Assembly (NCBI RefSeq): GCF_014654895.1
Contig: NZ_BNBE01000003.1
Location: forward strand, 214,501-278,500
Direction: 5' to 3'
Length of the DNA stretch: 64,000 nucleotides
Source: Streptomyces filamentosus
Lineage (GTDB): Bacteria; Actinomycetota; Actinomycetes; Streptomycetales; Streptomycetaceae
The stretch's first letter is position 1; each line of letters starts with the position of its first letter. Below the pieces are notes generated by a model that had not been told where the DNA came from, did not search any database, and saw only the letters and a list, made by a program, of their open reading frames with translations. This document shows positions 29,707 through 39,158 of the stretch, in pieces. A program made the translations under genes and the position numbers.

Positions 29707-30660
29707 CTACGCTTCGACTCGGCTGCGCTTCTCCATGGCCTGCTGGTAGAGACGCCCCGCGCGGTAGGAGGAGCGGACCAGCGGGCCCGACATGACGCCG
29801 GAGAAGCCGATCTCGTCGGCCTCGTCCTTCAGCTCCACGAACTCCTGCGGCTTCACCCAGCGCTCCACGGGGTGGTGCCGGACCGAGGGGCGCAGGTACT
29901 GGGTGATCGTGATGAGCTCGCAGCCCGCGTCGTGCAGCTGCCGCAGCGCCTCGCTGACCTCCTCGCGGGTCTCGCCCATGCCGAGGATCAGGTTGGACTT
30001 CGTGACCAGACCGTAGTCGCGGGCCTGCCGGATCACGTCCAGGGAGCGCTCGTAGCGGAAGCCGGGGCGGATCCGCTTGAAGATCCGCGGCACCGTCTCC
30101 ACGTTGTGCGCGAAGACCTCGGGGCGGGAGTCGAAGACCTCCCGGAGCAGCTCCGGCACCGCGTTGAAGTCGGGGGCCAGCAGCTCGACCTTGGTGCGGC
30201 CGGCGGCGCGCTCCGCGGTCTGCTGGTGGATCTGGCGCACGGTCTCCGCGTACAGCCAGGCGCCGCCGTCCTCCAGGTCGTCGCGGGCGACGCCGGTGAT
30301 GGTGGCGTAGTTCAGGTCCATCGTGACGACCGACTCGCCGACGCGGCGGGGCTCGTCGCGGTCCAGCGCCTCGGGCTTGCCCGTGTCGATCTGGCAGAAG
30401 TCGCAGCGCCGGGTGCACTGGTCACCGCCGATGAGGAAGGTCGCCTCGCGGTCCTCCCAGCACTCGAAGATGTTGGGACAGCCCGCCTCCTGGCAGACCG
30501 TGTGCAGGCCCTCGCTCTTCACGAGGCTCTGCATCTTCGTGTACTCCGGACCCATCTTCGCGCGGGTCTTGATCCACTCGGGCTTGCGCTCGATGGGGGT
30601 CTGGGCGTTCCGGACCTCCAGGCGCAGCATCTTGCGTCCGTCGGGGGCGACTGCGGACAC
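29707..30660 (-). CDS. lipA: lipoyl synthase
   Basis: 317 residues from GTG with AGGAG 6 nt upstream. A radical-SAM enzyme with both clusters: the auxiliary cluster [12 protein letters not shown] (C-x4-C-x5-C) and the SAM cluster CTRRCDFC (C-x3-C-x2-C). The C-terminal SSYRAG motif is also present. It inserts two sulfurs into octanoyl groups on E2 and H-protein lipoyl domains. It lies 101 bp downstream of lipB on the same strand. Its E2 client is encoded at 46.5-48.2 kb. Confidence 0.97.
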   Translation of the reverse strand: MSAVAPDGRKMLRLEVRNAQTPIERKPEWIKTRAKMGPEYTKMQSLVKSEGLHTVCQEAGCPNIFECWEDREATFLIGGDQCTRRCDFCQIDTGKPEALDRDEPRRVGESVVTMDLNYATITGVARDDLEDGGAWLYAETVRQIHQQTAERAAGRTKVELLAPDFNAVPELLREVFDSRPEVFAHNVETVPRIFKRIRPGFRYERSLDVIRQARDYGLVTKSNLILGMGETREEVSEALRQLHDAGCELITITQYLRPSVRHHPVERWVKPQEFVELKDEADEIGFSGVMSGPLVRSSYRAGRLYQQAMEKRSRVEA

Positions 30661-30730
30661 ATCGGCTCCTGTAGCTTCGATTCTTCGGCGTACATCAGGG
30701 TACGCCCGTTGCTTCCATGCCTTGCTACGT

Positions 30731-30749
30731 CTGGCCAACCCGTGGCCAG
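30731..30749 (-). terminator. weak hairpin between lipB and lipA
   Basis: CTGGCCA / TGGCCAG with a 5-nt loop, 13 nt after the lipB stop. Possibly an attenuator rather than a full stop. Confidence 0.4.
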
Positions 30750-30761
30750 AGCCGGGCATTC

Positions 30762-31571
30762 CTAGGCCGGGGCCCGTTCCGTCTCGCGCGCGATCTCCCG
30801 GGGCCGGGGCTCCGCGCTCTCCAGCACGTCCCGCAGGTGCCGCTCCACCACCGGGAGGACCTCCTCGACGGTGACGTCGCGGCCCAGCTCGTTGGCGAGC
30901 GAGGTCACGCCCGCGTCGCGGATGCCGCACGGGATGATCCGGTCGAACCAGGCGTTGTCCGGGTTCACGTTGAGGGCGAAGCCGTGCATCGTGACGCCCT
31001 TGGCGACCCGGATGCCGATGGCGGCGAGCTTGCGGTCCTCGCGGCGCTGGCCGGCGTTGGAGGGGGCGTACTCGGGGCCGTTCAGGCGCGGGTCGAACTC
31101 CTCGTCCGTCAGCCGCGGGTCGAAGTCCAGCGAGAGCCCGCCGAAGGACGGCCGCTGCTCGACCGCGTCGCCCAGCACCCAGACGCCGCTGCGGCCCTCG
31201 ACCCGGGTGGTCGCCACGCCGAACTCGGCGGCGGTGCGGATCAGGGCCTCCTCCAGGCGGCGCACGTGCGCGACGACGTCCACCGGGCGGGGCAGCTTGA
31301 GGATCGGGTAGCCGACCAGCTGGCCGGGGCCGTGCCAGGTGATCTTGCCGCCGCGGTCGACGTCGACGACCGGGGTCCCGTCGAGCGGGCGCTCGCTCTC
31401 CTCCGTGCGCCGGCCCGCCGTGTAGACCGGGGGGTGCTCCAGGAGCAGACAGGTGTCGCCGGTCTCGTCGGCGAACCGCGCGGCGTGCACCTCGCGCTGC
31501 TTGTCCCAGGCCGCCCGGTACTCGACGGCGTCCTCGCCGAAGCCCAGGCGGACGAATTGCAGCTCACTCAC
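30762..31571 (-). CDS. lipB: octanoyltransferase LipB
   Basis: 269 residues from GTG 31571, which has GGAGGAGG at ideal 7-nt spacing. The ATG two codons upstream is only 1 nt from that ribosome site and is less likely. Family motifs: [41 protein letters not shown] and the HGFALNVN segment, with the catalytic Cys in [14 protein letters not shown]. It moves octanoate from acyl carrier protein to lipoyl domains, and LipA then finishes the cofactor. Confidence 0.95.
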   Translation of the reverse strand: MSELQFVRLGFGEDAVEYRAAWDKQREVHAARFADETGDTCLLLEHPPVYTAGRRTEESERPLDGTPVVDVDRGGKITWHGPGQLVGYPILKLPRPVDVVAHVRRLEEALIRTAAEFGVATTRVEGRSGVWVLGDAVEQRPSFGGLSLDFDPRLTDEEFDPRLNGPEYAPSNAGQRREDRKLAAIGIRVAKGVTMHGFALNVNPDNAWFDRIIPCGIRDAGVTSLANELGRDVTVEEVLPVVERHLRDVLESAEPRPREIARETERAPA

Positions 31572-31901
31572 GGCCATGCCTCCTCCTGGGTGCCCGCGGC
31601 CGGGTTCCGGGGATCTTCCCGGGGCGGGAGCCGGCCCGGCACCCTGCGTTTTACGCGCCCATGCCACTGTACGGCGGCGTCGGCGCGTTCCTTCGGGCAG
31701 GTGGAGGGCCCGGGGGACCGCGGGGAGCGGCCGGGCCGAGGTCAGCGCCGCGCGACAACGAGGGTTCCGGTTCCTCACACGATCGGATGAATGTGGGGCG
31801 AAGCTGGCGGTACGGGCCGGGATGACCGCTACATTCACGCCGTTCCATGAGGGTCCAAACGGGCTGCCACCTGCGCCCGAAGGCAGGAGACCGCACAGCC
31901 G
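31572..31901. other. 330-bp divergent intergenic region
   Basis: This separates lipB (minus) from the regulator gene (plus). I see no gene and no convincing -35/-10 pair. The AT-richest pocket (near 31785-31835, with GCTACATTCACG) is the likeliest place for the plus-strand promoter. Confidence 0.4.
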
Positions 31902-33395
31902 ATGACGGAACGACCACCGCAGCGCGTCCCGAACCGCCAGCTCGCCGCGCTCATCGCCGAAGCCGGGTTCTCCAACGCGGGGCTCGCCAGAAGGGTGGAC
32001 CAGCTGGGCCTGGAGCACGGCCTCGACCTGCGGTACGACAAGACCTCCGTGACGCGCTGGCTGCGGGGCCAGCAGCCGCGCGGCACCACCCCCGCCCTCA
32101 TCGCCGAGGTCTTCACCCGCCGCCTCGGCCGCCGGCTCTCCGCCCAGGACCTCGGGCTCGACGCCTGCGCCCCGGTCTACGCGGGCCTGGAGTTCGCCGC
32201 CACCCCCGAGGAGGCCGTGGACATCGTCAGCGGCCTCTGGCGCAAGGACTCCGGCAGCCACGCCGAGCTCCGCAAGATCGCCTTCACCCCGGCCGGCCTC
32301 GTCGTGCCCAGCCGCGACTGGCTCATCGGCCGCGCCGACGACCGGGTGGCCCGCGGCGAGCAGCCGCCCGTGCCGGTGGTCCGCCCGGCGGCCCAGGGCG
32401 GCCCGGTCCGCCCGATCGGCCAGGACCCCCGGGTGCCCGCGCAGGGCCGCTTCTCGGTGCCCCGCCAGCGCGGCACCGAGCGGGGCCCCGGCCAGCGGGT
32501 CTCCGGCGGCGACGTCGCCGCGCTGCGCTCCGTCGGCGACCTCTTCCGCACCCTCGACCACGCCTACGGCGGCGGCCACGCCCGCCAGGCCCTCGTCCGC
32601 TACCTGGAGCACGAGGCCGAGCCCATGCTCCGCGGCACCTACGGCGAGACCACCGGCCGCCGCCTCTTCGGCGCCGTCGCCGACCTCACCCGGCTCGCCG
32701 GCTGGACCTCGTACGACATCGCCGCGCACGGCCTCGCCCAGCGCTACTTCGTCCAGGCGCTGCGCCTCGCCCAGGCCGCCGGGGACCGGGCCTACGGCTC
32801 GTACGTGCTCCTCACCATGAGCTGCCAGGCCGTCTACCTCGGCCACGGGCGCGAGGCCGTGCAGCTCGCCCGGGTCGCCCAGCAGGGCGTCGGCTCCGCC
32901 GCCCCGCCCGCCGTCCAGGCGATGCTGAACGCCGTCGAGGCCCGCGGGCACGCCGTCCTCGGCGAGGCCCGCGCGTGCAGCGCCTCCCTCGTCCGCGCCG
33001 AGCGGGCCCTGGAGTCCGCCCGGCCCGGCGACGAGGCGCCAGCCTGGGCGCGCGCCTTCGACGAGGCCCAGCTCGCCGACGACCTCGGCCACTGCCACCG
33101 GGACCTCCAGCAGTACCGTCCCGCCGCCCAGCACGCCGAGCGGTCCCTCCAGCTCCGCGCCCCCGGCCACGCCCGCAGCCGCCTCTTCTGCCGGGTCGTC
33201 CTCGCCACCGCCCGGCTCGCCCTCGGCGAGCTGGACCAGGCGTGCGCGCTCGGCGCCGAGGCCGCCCAGCAGGCCGCCGAGATGCGCTCGGCCCGCGCGA
33301 TCGAGTACGTCCGCGACTTCGAGCGCCGCCTGGAGCCCTACCGCGACGCCCCGCCCGTCCGCACCTACCGCGACCGCGTGGCCGCCCTCGGCTGA
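31902..33395 (+). CDS. NsdA-like/TPR-type regulatory protein
   Basis: 497 residues. Residues 1-60 form a helix-turn-helix-like segment ([23 protein letters not shown] ... [16 protein letters not shown]). A middle region contains GLWRKDSG. The C-terminal half is TPR-like with repeated Ala/Leu helices ([45 protein letters not shown]). Streptomyces has several such regulators affecting development and antibiotic production. The specific target is unknown. The IS element lies 13 bp beyond the stop. Confidence 0.82.
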   Translation: MTERPPQRVPNRQLAALIAEAGFSNAGLARRVDQLGLEHGLDLRYDKTSVTRWLRGQQPRGTTPALIAEVFTRRLGRRLSAQDLGLDACAPVYAGLEFAATPEEAVDIVSGLWRKDSGSHAELRKIAFTPAGLVVPSRDWLIGRADDRVARGEQPPVPVVRPAAQGGPVRPIGQDPRVPAQGRFSVPRQRGTERGPGQRVSGGDVAALRSVGDLFRTLDHAYGGGHARQALVRYLEHEAEPMLRGTYGETTGRRLFGAVADLTRLAGWTSYDIAAHGLAQRYFVQALRLAQAAGDRAYGSYVLLTMSCQAVYLGHGREAVQLARVAQQGVGSAAPPAVQAMLNAVEARGHAVLGEARACSASLVRAERALESARPGDEAPAWARAFDEAQLADDLGHCHRDLQQYRPAAQHAERSLQLRAPGHARSRLFCRVVLATARLALGELDQACALGAEAAQQAAEMRSARAIEYVRDFERRLEPYRDAPPVRTYRDRVAALG

Positions 33396-33402
33396 CCGCC
33401 GC

Positions 33403-33408
33403 CCTAGG
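33403..33408. repeat. target-site duplication, left copy (CCTAGG)
   Basis: This hexamer flanks the IS on the left and is repeated exactly at 34481-34486. NCTAGN is the known target of IS481. The CTA here (minus-strand TAG) is the stop codon of the transposase. Confidence 0.8.
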
Positions 33409-34357
33409 TGTATTGCCCTGTGAGGTTGGGGACGCGGCTGGCGGGTGGTTTGCCTGCGAGCGCGGTGTGTCCGCGGTGGTGATTGTAGGAGTGCAGCCAG
33501 CCGGGGAAGGTGTCGCGTCGTTCCTGCTCTGACCGGTAGGGCTTCGCGTAGGCCCATTCGTCGAGCAGGGTGCGGTTGAGGCGTTCGACCTTGCCGTTGG
33601 TCTGGGGTCGGTAGGGCCGGGTTCGCTTGTGCGCGATCCCGGCCCGGGCGAGGGCGTCGCGCCAGTCACGGGAGCGGTAGCAGGCTCCGTTGTCGGTCAG
33701 GACGCGCTCGACGGTGATCCCGACGCTGGTGAAGTAGGCGTGGGCCCGCTGCCAGAAGCCGGTGGCAGTCTCCTTCTTCTCGTCGGCCAGGATCTCGCTG
33801 TAGGCGAGGCGGGAGTGGTCATCGACGGCGGTGTGGATGTAGCTGTAGCCGACGCCTGCACGGTTCTTCCGGCCGGCCCGGCGGCCGAGGGTCTTGTGGC
33901 CGCCGCCGTCGGGGATGTTGCCGAGCTTCTTGATGTCGACGTGGACGAGTTCGCCCGCCCGGTCGCGTTCGTAGCGGCGTATGGTCCGGCCGGTGGCCCG
34001 GTCCAGGTGGGACAGGCGGGCCAGGCCGAACCTGTTCAGGACCCGGTGCACGGTCGAGGGCACCAGGCCCAGCAGGTGCGCGATGCGGGCCGGTCCCCAC
34101 CGCCGCGTGAGCCGGACCTTGATGATCCGGCGCTCGGTTCGGGTCGGCGTCCGGCGGGGGCTGTGGTGCGGTCGTGACGAGCGGTCGGTCATCCCGGCCT
34201 CGCCCAGCAGCCGGTAGCGGCCGGCCCACCGCTGGGCGGTTGTGGGTGAGACCTGGAAGCGTTCGGCGGCCCGGCGCAGCGGCCAGCCGTCCTCGACCAC
34301 GCAACGGGCCAGGCGCAGGCGTCCGGTCTCGGTCAGGGGTGCATTACGGTGGGGCAC
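33404..34357 (-). CDS. IS481-family transposase
   Basis: 317 residues from GTG 34357 ([14 protein letters not shown]). An N-terminal HTH ([18 protein letters not shown]) is followed by a second DNA-binding segment and an rve integrase core with D141 (VHVDIKK), D222 (VLTDNGACY) and E258 ([11 protein letters not shown]). The D-E interval is 35 residues, as expected for DDE transposases. It reads intact, with no frameshift. The last Thr codon and the TAG stop use bases of the duplicated target rather than of the element itself. Confidence 0.93.
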   Translation of the reverse strand: MPHRNAPLTETGRLRLARCVVEDGWPLRRAAERFQVSPTTAQRWAGRYRLLGEAGMTDRSSRPHHSPRRTPTRTERRIIKVRLTRRWGPARIAHLLGLVPSTVHRVLNRFGLARLSHLDRATGRTIRRYERDRAGELVHVDIKKLGNIPDGGGHKTLGRRAGRKNRAGVGYSYIHTAVDDHSRLAYSEILADEKKETATGFWQRAHAYFTSVGITVERVLTDNGACYRSRDWRDALARAGIAHKRTRPYRPQTNGKVERLNRTLLDEWAYAKPYRSEQERRDTFPGWLHSYNHHRGHTALAGKPPASRVPNLTGQYT

Positions 34358-34480
34358 GAGGGCCTTTCTGGTCGCCGGTGCAGATGTCGCAATCCACACC
34401 AGGCCAGAAGGCCCTCGCCCATTTCAAGATCCCTCAGCCGAGACCTGCATCACCTGTCCACAACCTCCCGGGACAGAACA
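33409..34480 (-). mobile_element. IS481-type insertion sequence, 1072 bp, complete
   Basis: Terminal inverted repeats match at 19 of 25 positions: left 33409-33433 begins TGTATTGCCC, and the right end 34480-34456 read inwards begins TGTTCTGTCC. Both share GAGGTTG. It is flanked by CCTAGG direct repeats and holds one intact transposase gene. It is inserted between the regulator gene and the FAD-oxidoreductase gene without breaking either. Confidence 0.9.
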
Positions 34481-34486
34481 CCTAGG
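34481..34486. repeat. target-site duplication, right copy (CCTAGG)
   Basis: Exact copy of 33403-33408. Its CTA (34482-34484) is the TAG stop codon of the FAD oxidoreductase, so the duplication preserved that stop. Confidence 0.8.
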
Positions 34487-35912
34487 CCGCGTCCTCCAGC
34501 TCCGCCAGGGGCAGCGGGCGCAGCCCCAGGTCGGCGAGGACGGCGGCGGCCGCGCGCTCCCCGGAGGCGAGGGTGGAGCGCAGGGTGCCCGCCGCCCGGT
34601 GGTCGCCGCAGACGTACAGCCCGGCGAGCAGCCGCACCGAGCGGCACGGGTCGTGCGCCGGCGGGGTGGCGAGCACCGCGTCCCGCGTGTGGTGCAGCGC
34701 CAGCAGCTCCCACTCGTCGGTGGACGTGCCGTACAGCGCCGCCAGGTGCTTGCGGACCCGCCGCTCGGTGTCGTCCGGCGGCGTCCCGAGGACCGTCGAC
34801 GTGACCAGCGTCCGGCCCGCGGGCGCCCGCGTCGGGTCCACCGCGCTCATCACCGCCGTGTGCGCCACCGGCCCGCCCGGGTCCGACTCCACCAGCAGCG
34901 CCGGCTCCGCCGAGGGCGCCACCGGGGCGGTGTGGTGCAGCACCGTCACCGGGTGGTACGCCGGGACCCGCAGGCCCGGCAGCAGCCCGGCCGCCGTCCG
35001 TGCCCCGGTCGCGAGGACCACGGCCCGGCAGCCGACCGTCCCGTGCTCCGCCGTGACGACCCGGGCCGCCGACACGTCCACGACCCGGACGCCGGTGCGC
35101 ACCGTGCCCGGCGGCAGCAGCGCGGCCAGCCGTTCGGGGACCGCCGACGCCCCGCCCTCCGGCACCGACACCCGGCCCCGGGCGAAGGCCCGCAGCGCCA
35201 GGTCCGCCCGCCGGCTCGACACCTCCAGGTCCGGGTCGGCGAGGAGCGCCGCGAGCAGCGGCCGCAGCACGGTCTGCACGGTCCGGACGGGCAGCCGCCC
35301 CGACAGCGCCTCCTGCGCGGTCCGCTCCGGCCGGGCGAGGATCCGCTGGGTGGGGGTGGCCGCGAGCCGCACCAGGGAGGCGCCGAGCCGCGCCTGGTCC
35401 AGGGAGGCCGCCGGATGCCGGGGGGCGCTCGCGAGGGCGCGCGCCACGGTGAACGCGCCCCTGCGGTTCCGGGGGTGCGGCGCGCCCCAGCGGGCGTACC
35501 GCCCGTCGGAGTGGACCAGCACCCCCGGCGCGAAGGGGCGCGGCACCACGCCGCCGAGGCCCGGCAGGGCCCGCAGCTCCTCCGGCGAGAGGGTGAGCAG
35601 CCGGCCCACCCGGTCGAGCCGGAAGCCGTCGGTCACGGTGGTGGCGTGCCGTCCGCCGACGGACGGACCGGCCTCCAGGACCGCGACCGAGAGCCCCGCC
35701 CCGGTCAGCCGCCGGGCCGCGGCGAGCCCCGCGACCCCGGCGCCCACGACGACCACGTCGACGTCCCCCGGGTCACCGGGGCCGCTCCGGCCGTCCGCCG
35801 CCTGCCGGGGCCCCGGGACGGCCGTGTCCTGCGCGGCCGCCGGCACGGTGGTGACCTCCGTGGCGTCGTCCGCGTGCTGTGCCTGCTGTGCGGTGCGTGC
35901 GGTACTGAGCAC
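34482..35912 (-). CDS. FAD-dependent oxidoreductase (phytoene-dehydrogenase/amine-oxidase type)
   Basis: 476 residues from GTG. A disordered N-terminal 50 residues precede a dinucleotide-binding motif VDVVVVGAGVAGLAAARRL and the following LEAGPSVGGRHAT. The C-terminal FAD signature LYVCGDHRAAGTLRSTLASG is clear. The fold covers phytoene desaturases, amine oxidases and protoporphyrinogen oxidases; the substrate cannot be told. No carotenoid genes are nearby. The stop codon lies within the right target duplication of the IS. Confidence 0.85.
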   Translation of the reverse strand: MLSTARTAQQAQHADDATEVTTVPAAAQDTAVPGPRQAADGRSGPGDPGDVDVVVVGAGVAGLAAARRLTGAGLSVAVLEAGPSVGGRHATTVTDGFRLDRVGRLLTLSPEELRALPGLGGVVPRPFAPGVLVHSDGRYARWGAPHPRNRRGAFTVARALASAPRHPAASLDQARLGASLVRLAATPTQRILARPERTAQEALSGRLPVRTVQTVLRPLLAALLADPDLEVSSRRADLALRAFARGRVSVPEGGASAVPERLAALLPPGTVRTGVRVVDVSAARVVTAEHGTVGCRAVVLATGARTAAGLLPGLRVPAYHPVTVLHHTAPVAPSAEPALLVESDPGGPVAHTAVMSAVDPTRAPAGRTLVTSTVLGTPPDDTERRVRKHLAALYGTSTDEWELLALHHTRDAVLATPPAHDPCRSVRLLAGLYVCGDHRAAGTLRSTLASGERAAAAVLADLGLRPLPLAELEDAA

Positions 35913-35939
35913 GTGCCCCTCCCCAGGTCTGCGCCGCCT

Positions 35940-35961
35940 GTTGGGGGCCTATGCCCCCAAC
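35940..35961 (-). terminator. hairpin between the epimerase-type gene and the FAD oxidoreductase
   Basis: A perfect 9-bp stem GTTGGGGGC / GCCCCCAAC with a CTAT loop. It is 136 nt after the upstream gene's stop and 28 nt before the oxidoreductase start. It may be a terminator or part of the leader. Confidence 0.5.
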
Positions 35962-36096
35962 GGGCCCCCGGAATGCCCGAGTTCGCGATCCGTGTCGACT
36001 GGTGGGCATCGAGGGTAGGCAGCGCTCCCACGGCGGCGGCCCCGCGCGCGGCGGGCTTGCCGGAGCACGGGGGAGCGCAGGGAGCGCAGACCCGGC

Positions 36097-37011
36097 TCAG
36101 CGGGCCGCGGCGGCCCGGATGGAGTCGTCGATGGTGGGGAAGGCGAAGGAGAAACCTGAGGAGAGCAGCCGTCCGGGCAGCACCCGCTGGCTGCCGAGGA
36201 CGTCCTCCGCGAAGTCCCCGAGGGCGAGGCGCAGGGCGGGCGCGGGGACCGTCAGGAGGGTCGGACGGCGCAGCACCCGGCCCATCGCCGCGGTCACCTC
36301 GCGGTTGGTGACCGGCTCGGGGGCCGTCAGGTTCACCGGGCCCGACAGCGACGGGGTGTCCATCAGGTGCCGCAGGGCGGCGACCTCGTCGTGCAGCGAG
36401 ATGAAGGACCAGTACTGGGAGCCGTCGCCCATCCGGCCGCCGAGTCCCGCCCGGAAGACCGGGAACAGCCTTCCCCACGCGCCGCCCTGACGGGCCACCA
36501 CCAGACCGGTGCGGGCGTACGTGACGCGGATCCCGGCCTCCTCGGCGGGGGCCGCCGCGGCCTCCCACTCCACGCACACCGAGGGCAGGAAGCCGGTGCC
36601 GGCCGGGGCGTCCTCGTCCACCGCGCGGCTGCCGGTGTCGCCGTACCAGCCGAGCGCCGTGCCGCACACCAGCGCCTCGGGCGGCTCGGCGAGCCCGGCG
36701 AGCGCCCGCGCGATCGCGGTGGTGCCGAGCACCCGGCTGTCCCGGATCTCCTTCTTGTACGCCTCGGTCCACCGCCGCTCGCCGACGCCCGCGCCCGCCA
36801 GGTGCACGACCGCGTCCACGCCGACGAGCCCGGCCGCGTTCACGTACAGCCGCTTCGGGTCCCATTCGACCTCGTCGGCGGCGGCGGCGGGCCGGCGGAC
36901 GAGCCGGAGCACGTCGTGCCCGTCGGCGCGCAGGGAGTGGACGAGGGCGGCGCCGATGAGCCCGGAGGCCCCGGTGACGGCGACGCGCTTGCGGATGGCG
37001 GAAGGCTGCAT
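36097..37011 (-). CDS. TIGR01777-family (SDR39U1/YfcH-like) epimerase-type protein
   Basis: 304 residues. Extended SDR Rossmann motif RVAVTGASGLIGAALVHSL, VVHLAGAGVGERRW, and ALGWYGDTGSR with the conserved YG in place of the usual YxxxK. The C-terminal domain PVNLTAPEPVTNREVTAAMGRVLRRP is typical of this group. Members are putative NAD(P)-binding epimerases or division-associated proteins. No substrate is known. Confidence 0.9.
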   Translation of the reverse strand: MQPSAIRKRVAVTGASGLIGAALVHSLRADGHDVLRLVRRPAAAADEVEWDPKRLYVNAAGLVGVDAVVHLAGAGVGERRWTEAYKKEIRDSRVLGTTAIARALAGLAEPPEALVCGTALGWYGDTGSRAVDEDAPAGTGFLPSVCVEWEAAAAPAEEAGIRVTYARTGLVVARQGGAWGRLFPVFRAGLGGRMGDGSQYWSFISLHDEVAALRHLMDTPSLSGPVNLTAPEPVTNREVTAAMGRVLRRPTLLTVPAPALRLALGDFAEDVLGSQRVLPGRLLSSGFSFAFPTIDDSIRAAAAR

Positions 37012-37058
37012 GCCCCCATCCTGCCCCGGCCGGCCCGGGGCGTGGCACAGTGACGGCC

Positions 37059-37559
37059 ATGACCGAGCCGGAGACCTTCCTGATCAGGGCCGCCCTGCCG
37101 GGCGACGCCGAACCGCTGGGACTGCTGGACCGGGCCACCTGGTCCCCGCTGCACGCGGTGGTGCCCGCGCCCTCGGAGCCGTACCCGCCCTTCTTCGACG
37201 ACCGCCACCGGCCCGCGGACCACCTGGTGGCCGAGCGGGCCGGGACCCTGCTCGGCTACGTCCGGGTGGGGCACCCGACGCCGCTCGCCGCCAACGCCCA
37301 CGTCCGCCAGATCCAGGGCCTCGCCGTCGCCGACGGGGCCCGCGGCCAGGGGGTGGGCCGCGCCCTGCTGCGCGCCGCGCTGGTGAAGGCCCGCGCCGAC
37401 GGCGCCACCCGCATCACCCTGCGGGTCCTCGGGCACAACGTCCCGGCCCGCGCGCTCTACGAGGCGGAGGGCTTCGCCGTCGAGGGCGTGCTGCCCGGCG
37501 AGTTCCTCATCGACGGCGCTTTCGTCGACGACGTGCAGATGGGGCGCTCGCTGGACTAG
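37059..37559 (+). CDS. GNAT-family N-acetyltransferase
   Basis: 166 residues. Acetyl-CoA-binding motif [27 protein letters not shown] (Q/RGxGxG/A form), followed by VLGHNVPARALYEAEGF and a VEGVLPGEF strand. The substrate is unknown. It is divergent from the epimerase-type gene. A GTG three codons upstream is an alternative start. Confidence 0.9.
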   Translation: MTEPETFLIRAALPGDAEPLGLLDRATWSPLHAVVPAPSEPYPPFFDDRHRPADHLVAERAGTLLGYVRVGHPTPLAANAHVRQIQGLAVADGARGQGVGRALLRAALVKARADGATRITLRVLGHNVPARALYEAEGFAVEGVLPGEFLIDGAFVDDVQMGRSLD

Positions 37560-37588
37560 AAGCCACCGGGGGGAAGGGGAAGAGGGGA

Positions 37589-38245
37589 TCAGGCGGGCCC
37601 CAGCTCCCACAGCTTCACGCCGCCCGTCAGCTCGCGCAGGCAGCGCAGGGCGAGGGCGGCGGGGGAGCCGGGGCCCTCGACGGGGGCGTCGGACTCGGCC
37701 CAGCTCTCCAGGGCGACGCGGATGGCGTCGGTGGCCGCCGCGGCGGCGAGCCGTACCTCCAGGGGGTCGGCCCCGGGCCCGGCGAGGGTCGCCAGGACCT
37801 CCCGCAGCCGCTCCTCCGACTCCTGGTTGACCCGGTACCAGACGGCCCGCAGCGCCGGGTCCTCGGCCGAGGCGCGCAGCAGCCCCCGGGTCCAGCGCAG
37901 CCCCTCGGCCTCGGCCTCGTCGGCCGGGGTGAGGGAGGCGGTGATCGAGTCCTCCAGCGCGGCCGGCAGCGGGACCCCCGGGCCGGCCGCGGCGAGCGAC
38001 TCCCGCCAGCGGTCCGCGCCGCCCGCGAGGAGCGGGGCGACGGCGTCCTGTTTGGAGCGGAAGTACCGGTAGAAGGTGCGCAGCGCGACCCCGGCCCGCT
38101 GGGCGATGGACTCGGCGGTGGTGCCGTCGGGGCCGTCCTCGGTGAACAGCTCGGCCGCGGCGCGGGCGATGTCCAGCTGGGTGGCGGCCTTGCGGCGCTG
38201 GGTCAGGGAGGGCGTCGCGGCCGTCGTGTCGGGTCGGTTGCTCAC
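37589..38245 (-). CDS. TetR-family regulator of the adjacent dehydrogenase genes
   Basis: 218 residues from GTG 38245. The HTH domain is RKAATQLDIARAAAELFTED then TTAESIAQRAGVALRTFYRYFRSKQ. An Ala-rich helical sensor domain follows. It is divergent from two SDR genes, and a perfect 6-5-6 inverted repeat lies between the starts. The ligand is unknown. Confidence 0.88.
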   Translation of the reverse strand: MSNRPDTTAATPSLTQRRKAATQLDIARAAAELFTEDGPDGTTAESIAQRAGVALRTFYRYFRSKQDAVAPLLAGGADRWRESLAAAGPGVPLPAALEDSITASLTPADEAEAEGLRWTRGLLRASAEDPALRAVWYRVNQESEERLREVLATLAGPGADPLEVRLAAAAATDAIRVALESWAESDAPVEGPGSPAALALRCLRELTGGVKLWELGPA

Positions 38246-38292
38246 CGTACGAGGGTACGCCCCCCTCCCTCCGGCCTGCATGAAATGCATGT

Positions 38293-38309
38293 GTGGCAAA
38301 ACGTGCCAC
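38293..38309. promoter_or_regulatory. inverted repeat GTGGCA-N5-TGCCAC, candidate TetR operator
   Basis: Perfect palindrome in the divergent gap. It overlaps the predicted -35 of the SDR promoter, a classic repression geometry. Confidence 0.6.
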
Positions 38310-38322
38310 TCGGGCGTACGGT
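38294..38322 (+). promoter_or_regulatory. predicted promoter of the SDR operon
   Basis: TGGCAA (38294-38299), a 17-bp spacer and TACGGT (38317-38322). The start codon is about 42 nt beyond the -10. Confidence 0.45.
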
Positions 38323-38363
38323 GGCAGGCAAGCAAGGAAGCTTGAGATCGAGAGGTTGCCGCC

Positions 38364-39158
38364 ATGAACCAGCTCACCCGTTACGAAGGACGCCGCGCGC
38401 TCGTCACCGGAGGCGGTTCCGGCATCGGCCAGGCCACCGTCCTGCGCATGCTCGCCGAGGGCGGCCGGGTCGTCGCCGCCGACATCAGCGAGGACGGCCT
38501 CGAGGACACCGTCGCCAAGGCGGGCGACGCCGCCGACCGGCTCACCACCGTCGTCGTGAACGTCGCCGACGAGGCGTCCGTACGCGCCGGCGTCGCCGCC
38601 GCCGTCGACACCCTCGGCGGCCTCGACGTCCTGGTCAACGCGGCCGGCGTGCTCCGCTCCTCGCACACCCACGAGACCGGCCTCGACTCCTTCGAGCAGG
38701 TCATCCGGATCAACCTGACCGGCACCTTCCTCATGATCCGCGAGGCGATACCGGCGCTCCTGGAGGGCAACGGCTCCGCCGTCGTCAACTTCTCCTCCAC
38801 CTCCGCGATGTTCGCCCACCCCTACATGGCGGCCTACGCGGCCAGCAAGGGCGGCATCCAGTCCATGACCCACGCGCTCGCCGCCGAGTACGCCAAGCGG
38901 GGCATCCGCTTCACCGCCGTCCAGCCCGGCTCCATCTCCTCCGGCATGACCGACGGCTCCGGCGCCAGCAGGCAGTCCGTGGGCCCCGGCCTCCCCGCCG
39001 ACGCCGACATGTCCCTCTTCGTGAAGCTCGCCCCCGCCCTCGGCCAGGGCTTCGCCGGCCCCGAGACCGTCGCCGGCGTCGTCGCGATGCTCGCCAGCGA
39101 GGACGGCCGCTTCATCACCGGCACCGAGGTCCGCATCGACGGCGGGACGCACTTCTGA
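38364..39158 (+). CDS. short-chain dehydrogenase/reductase (3-oxoacyl reductase-like)
   Basis: 264 residues. Classical SDR: RALVTGGGSGIGQAT at the N-terminus, VLVNAAGVLRSS, the active-site Ser in VNFSSTSAM and YAASKGG (Y-x3-K), and a C-terminal TGTEVRIDGGTHF. It uses NAD(P)H; the substrate is unknown. The stop overlaps the next SDR start by 1 bp, so the two form an operon under the divergent TetR gene. Confidence 0.92.
   Translation: MNQLTRYEGRRALVTGGGSGIGQATVLRMLAEGGRVVAADISEDGLEDTVAKAGDAADRLTTVVVNVADEASVRAGVAAAVDTLGGLDVLVNAAGVLRSSHTHETGLDSFEQVIRINLTGTFLMIREAIPALLEGNGSAVVNFSSTSAMFAHPYMAAYAASKGGIQSMTHALAAEYAKRGIRFTAVQPGSISSGMTDGSGASRQSVGPGLPADADMSLFVKLAPALGQGFAGPETVAGVVAMLASEDGRFITGTEVRIDGGTHF

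Noticed and set aside
38245-38377. Longer N-terminal form of the TetR regulator starting at 38377
   Set aside because: It would read through the operator and promoter region and has non-family sequence; GTG 38245 fits the family length.
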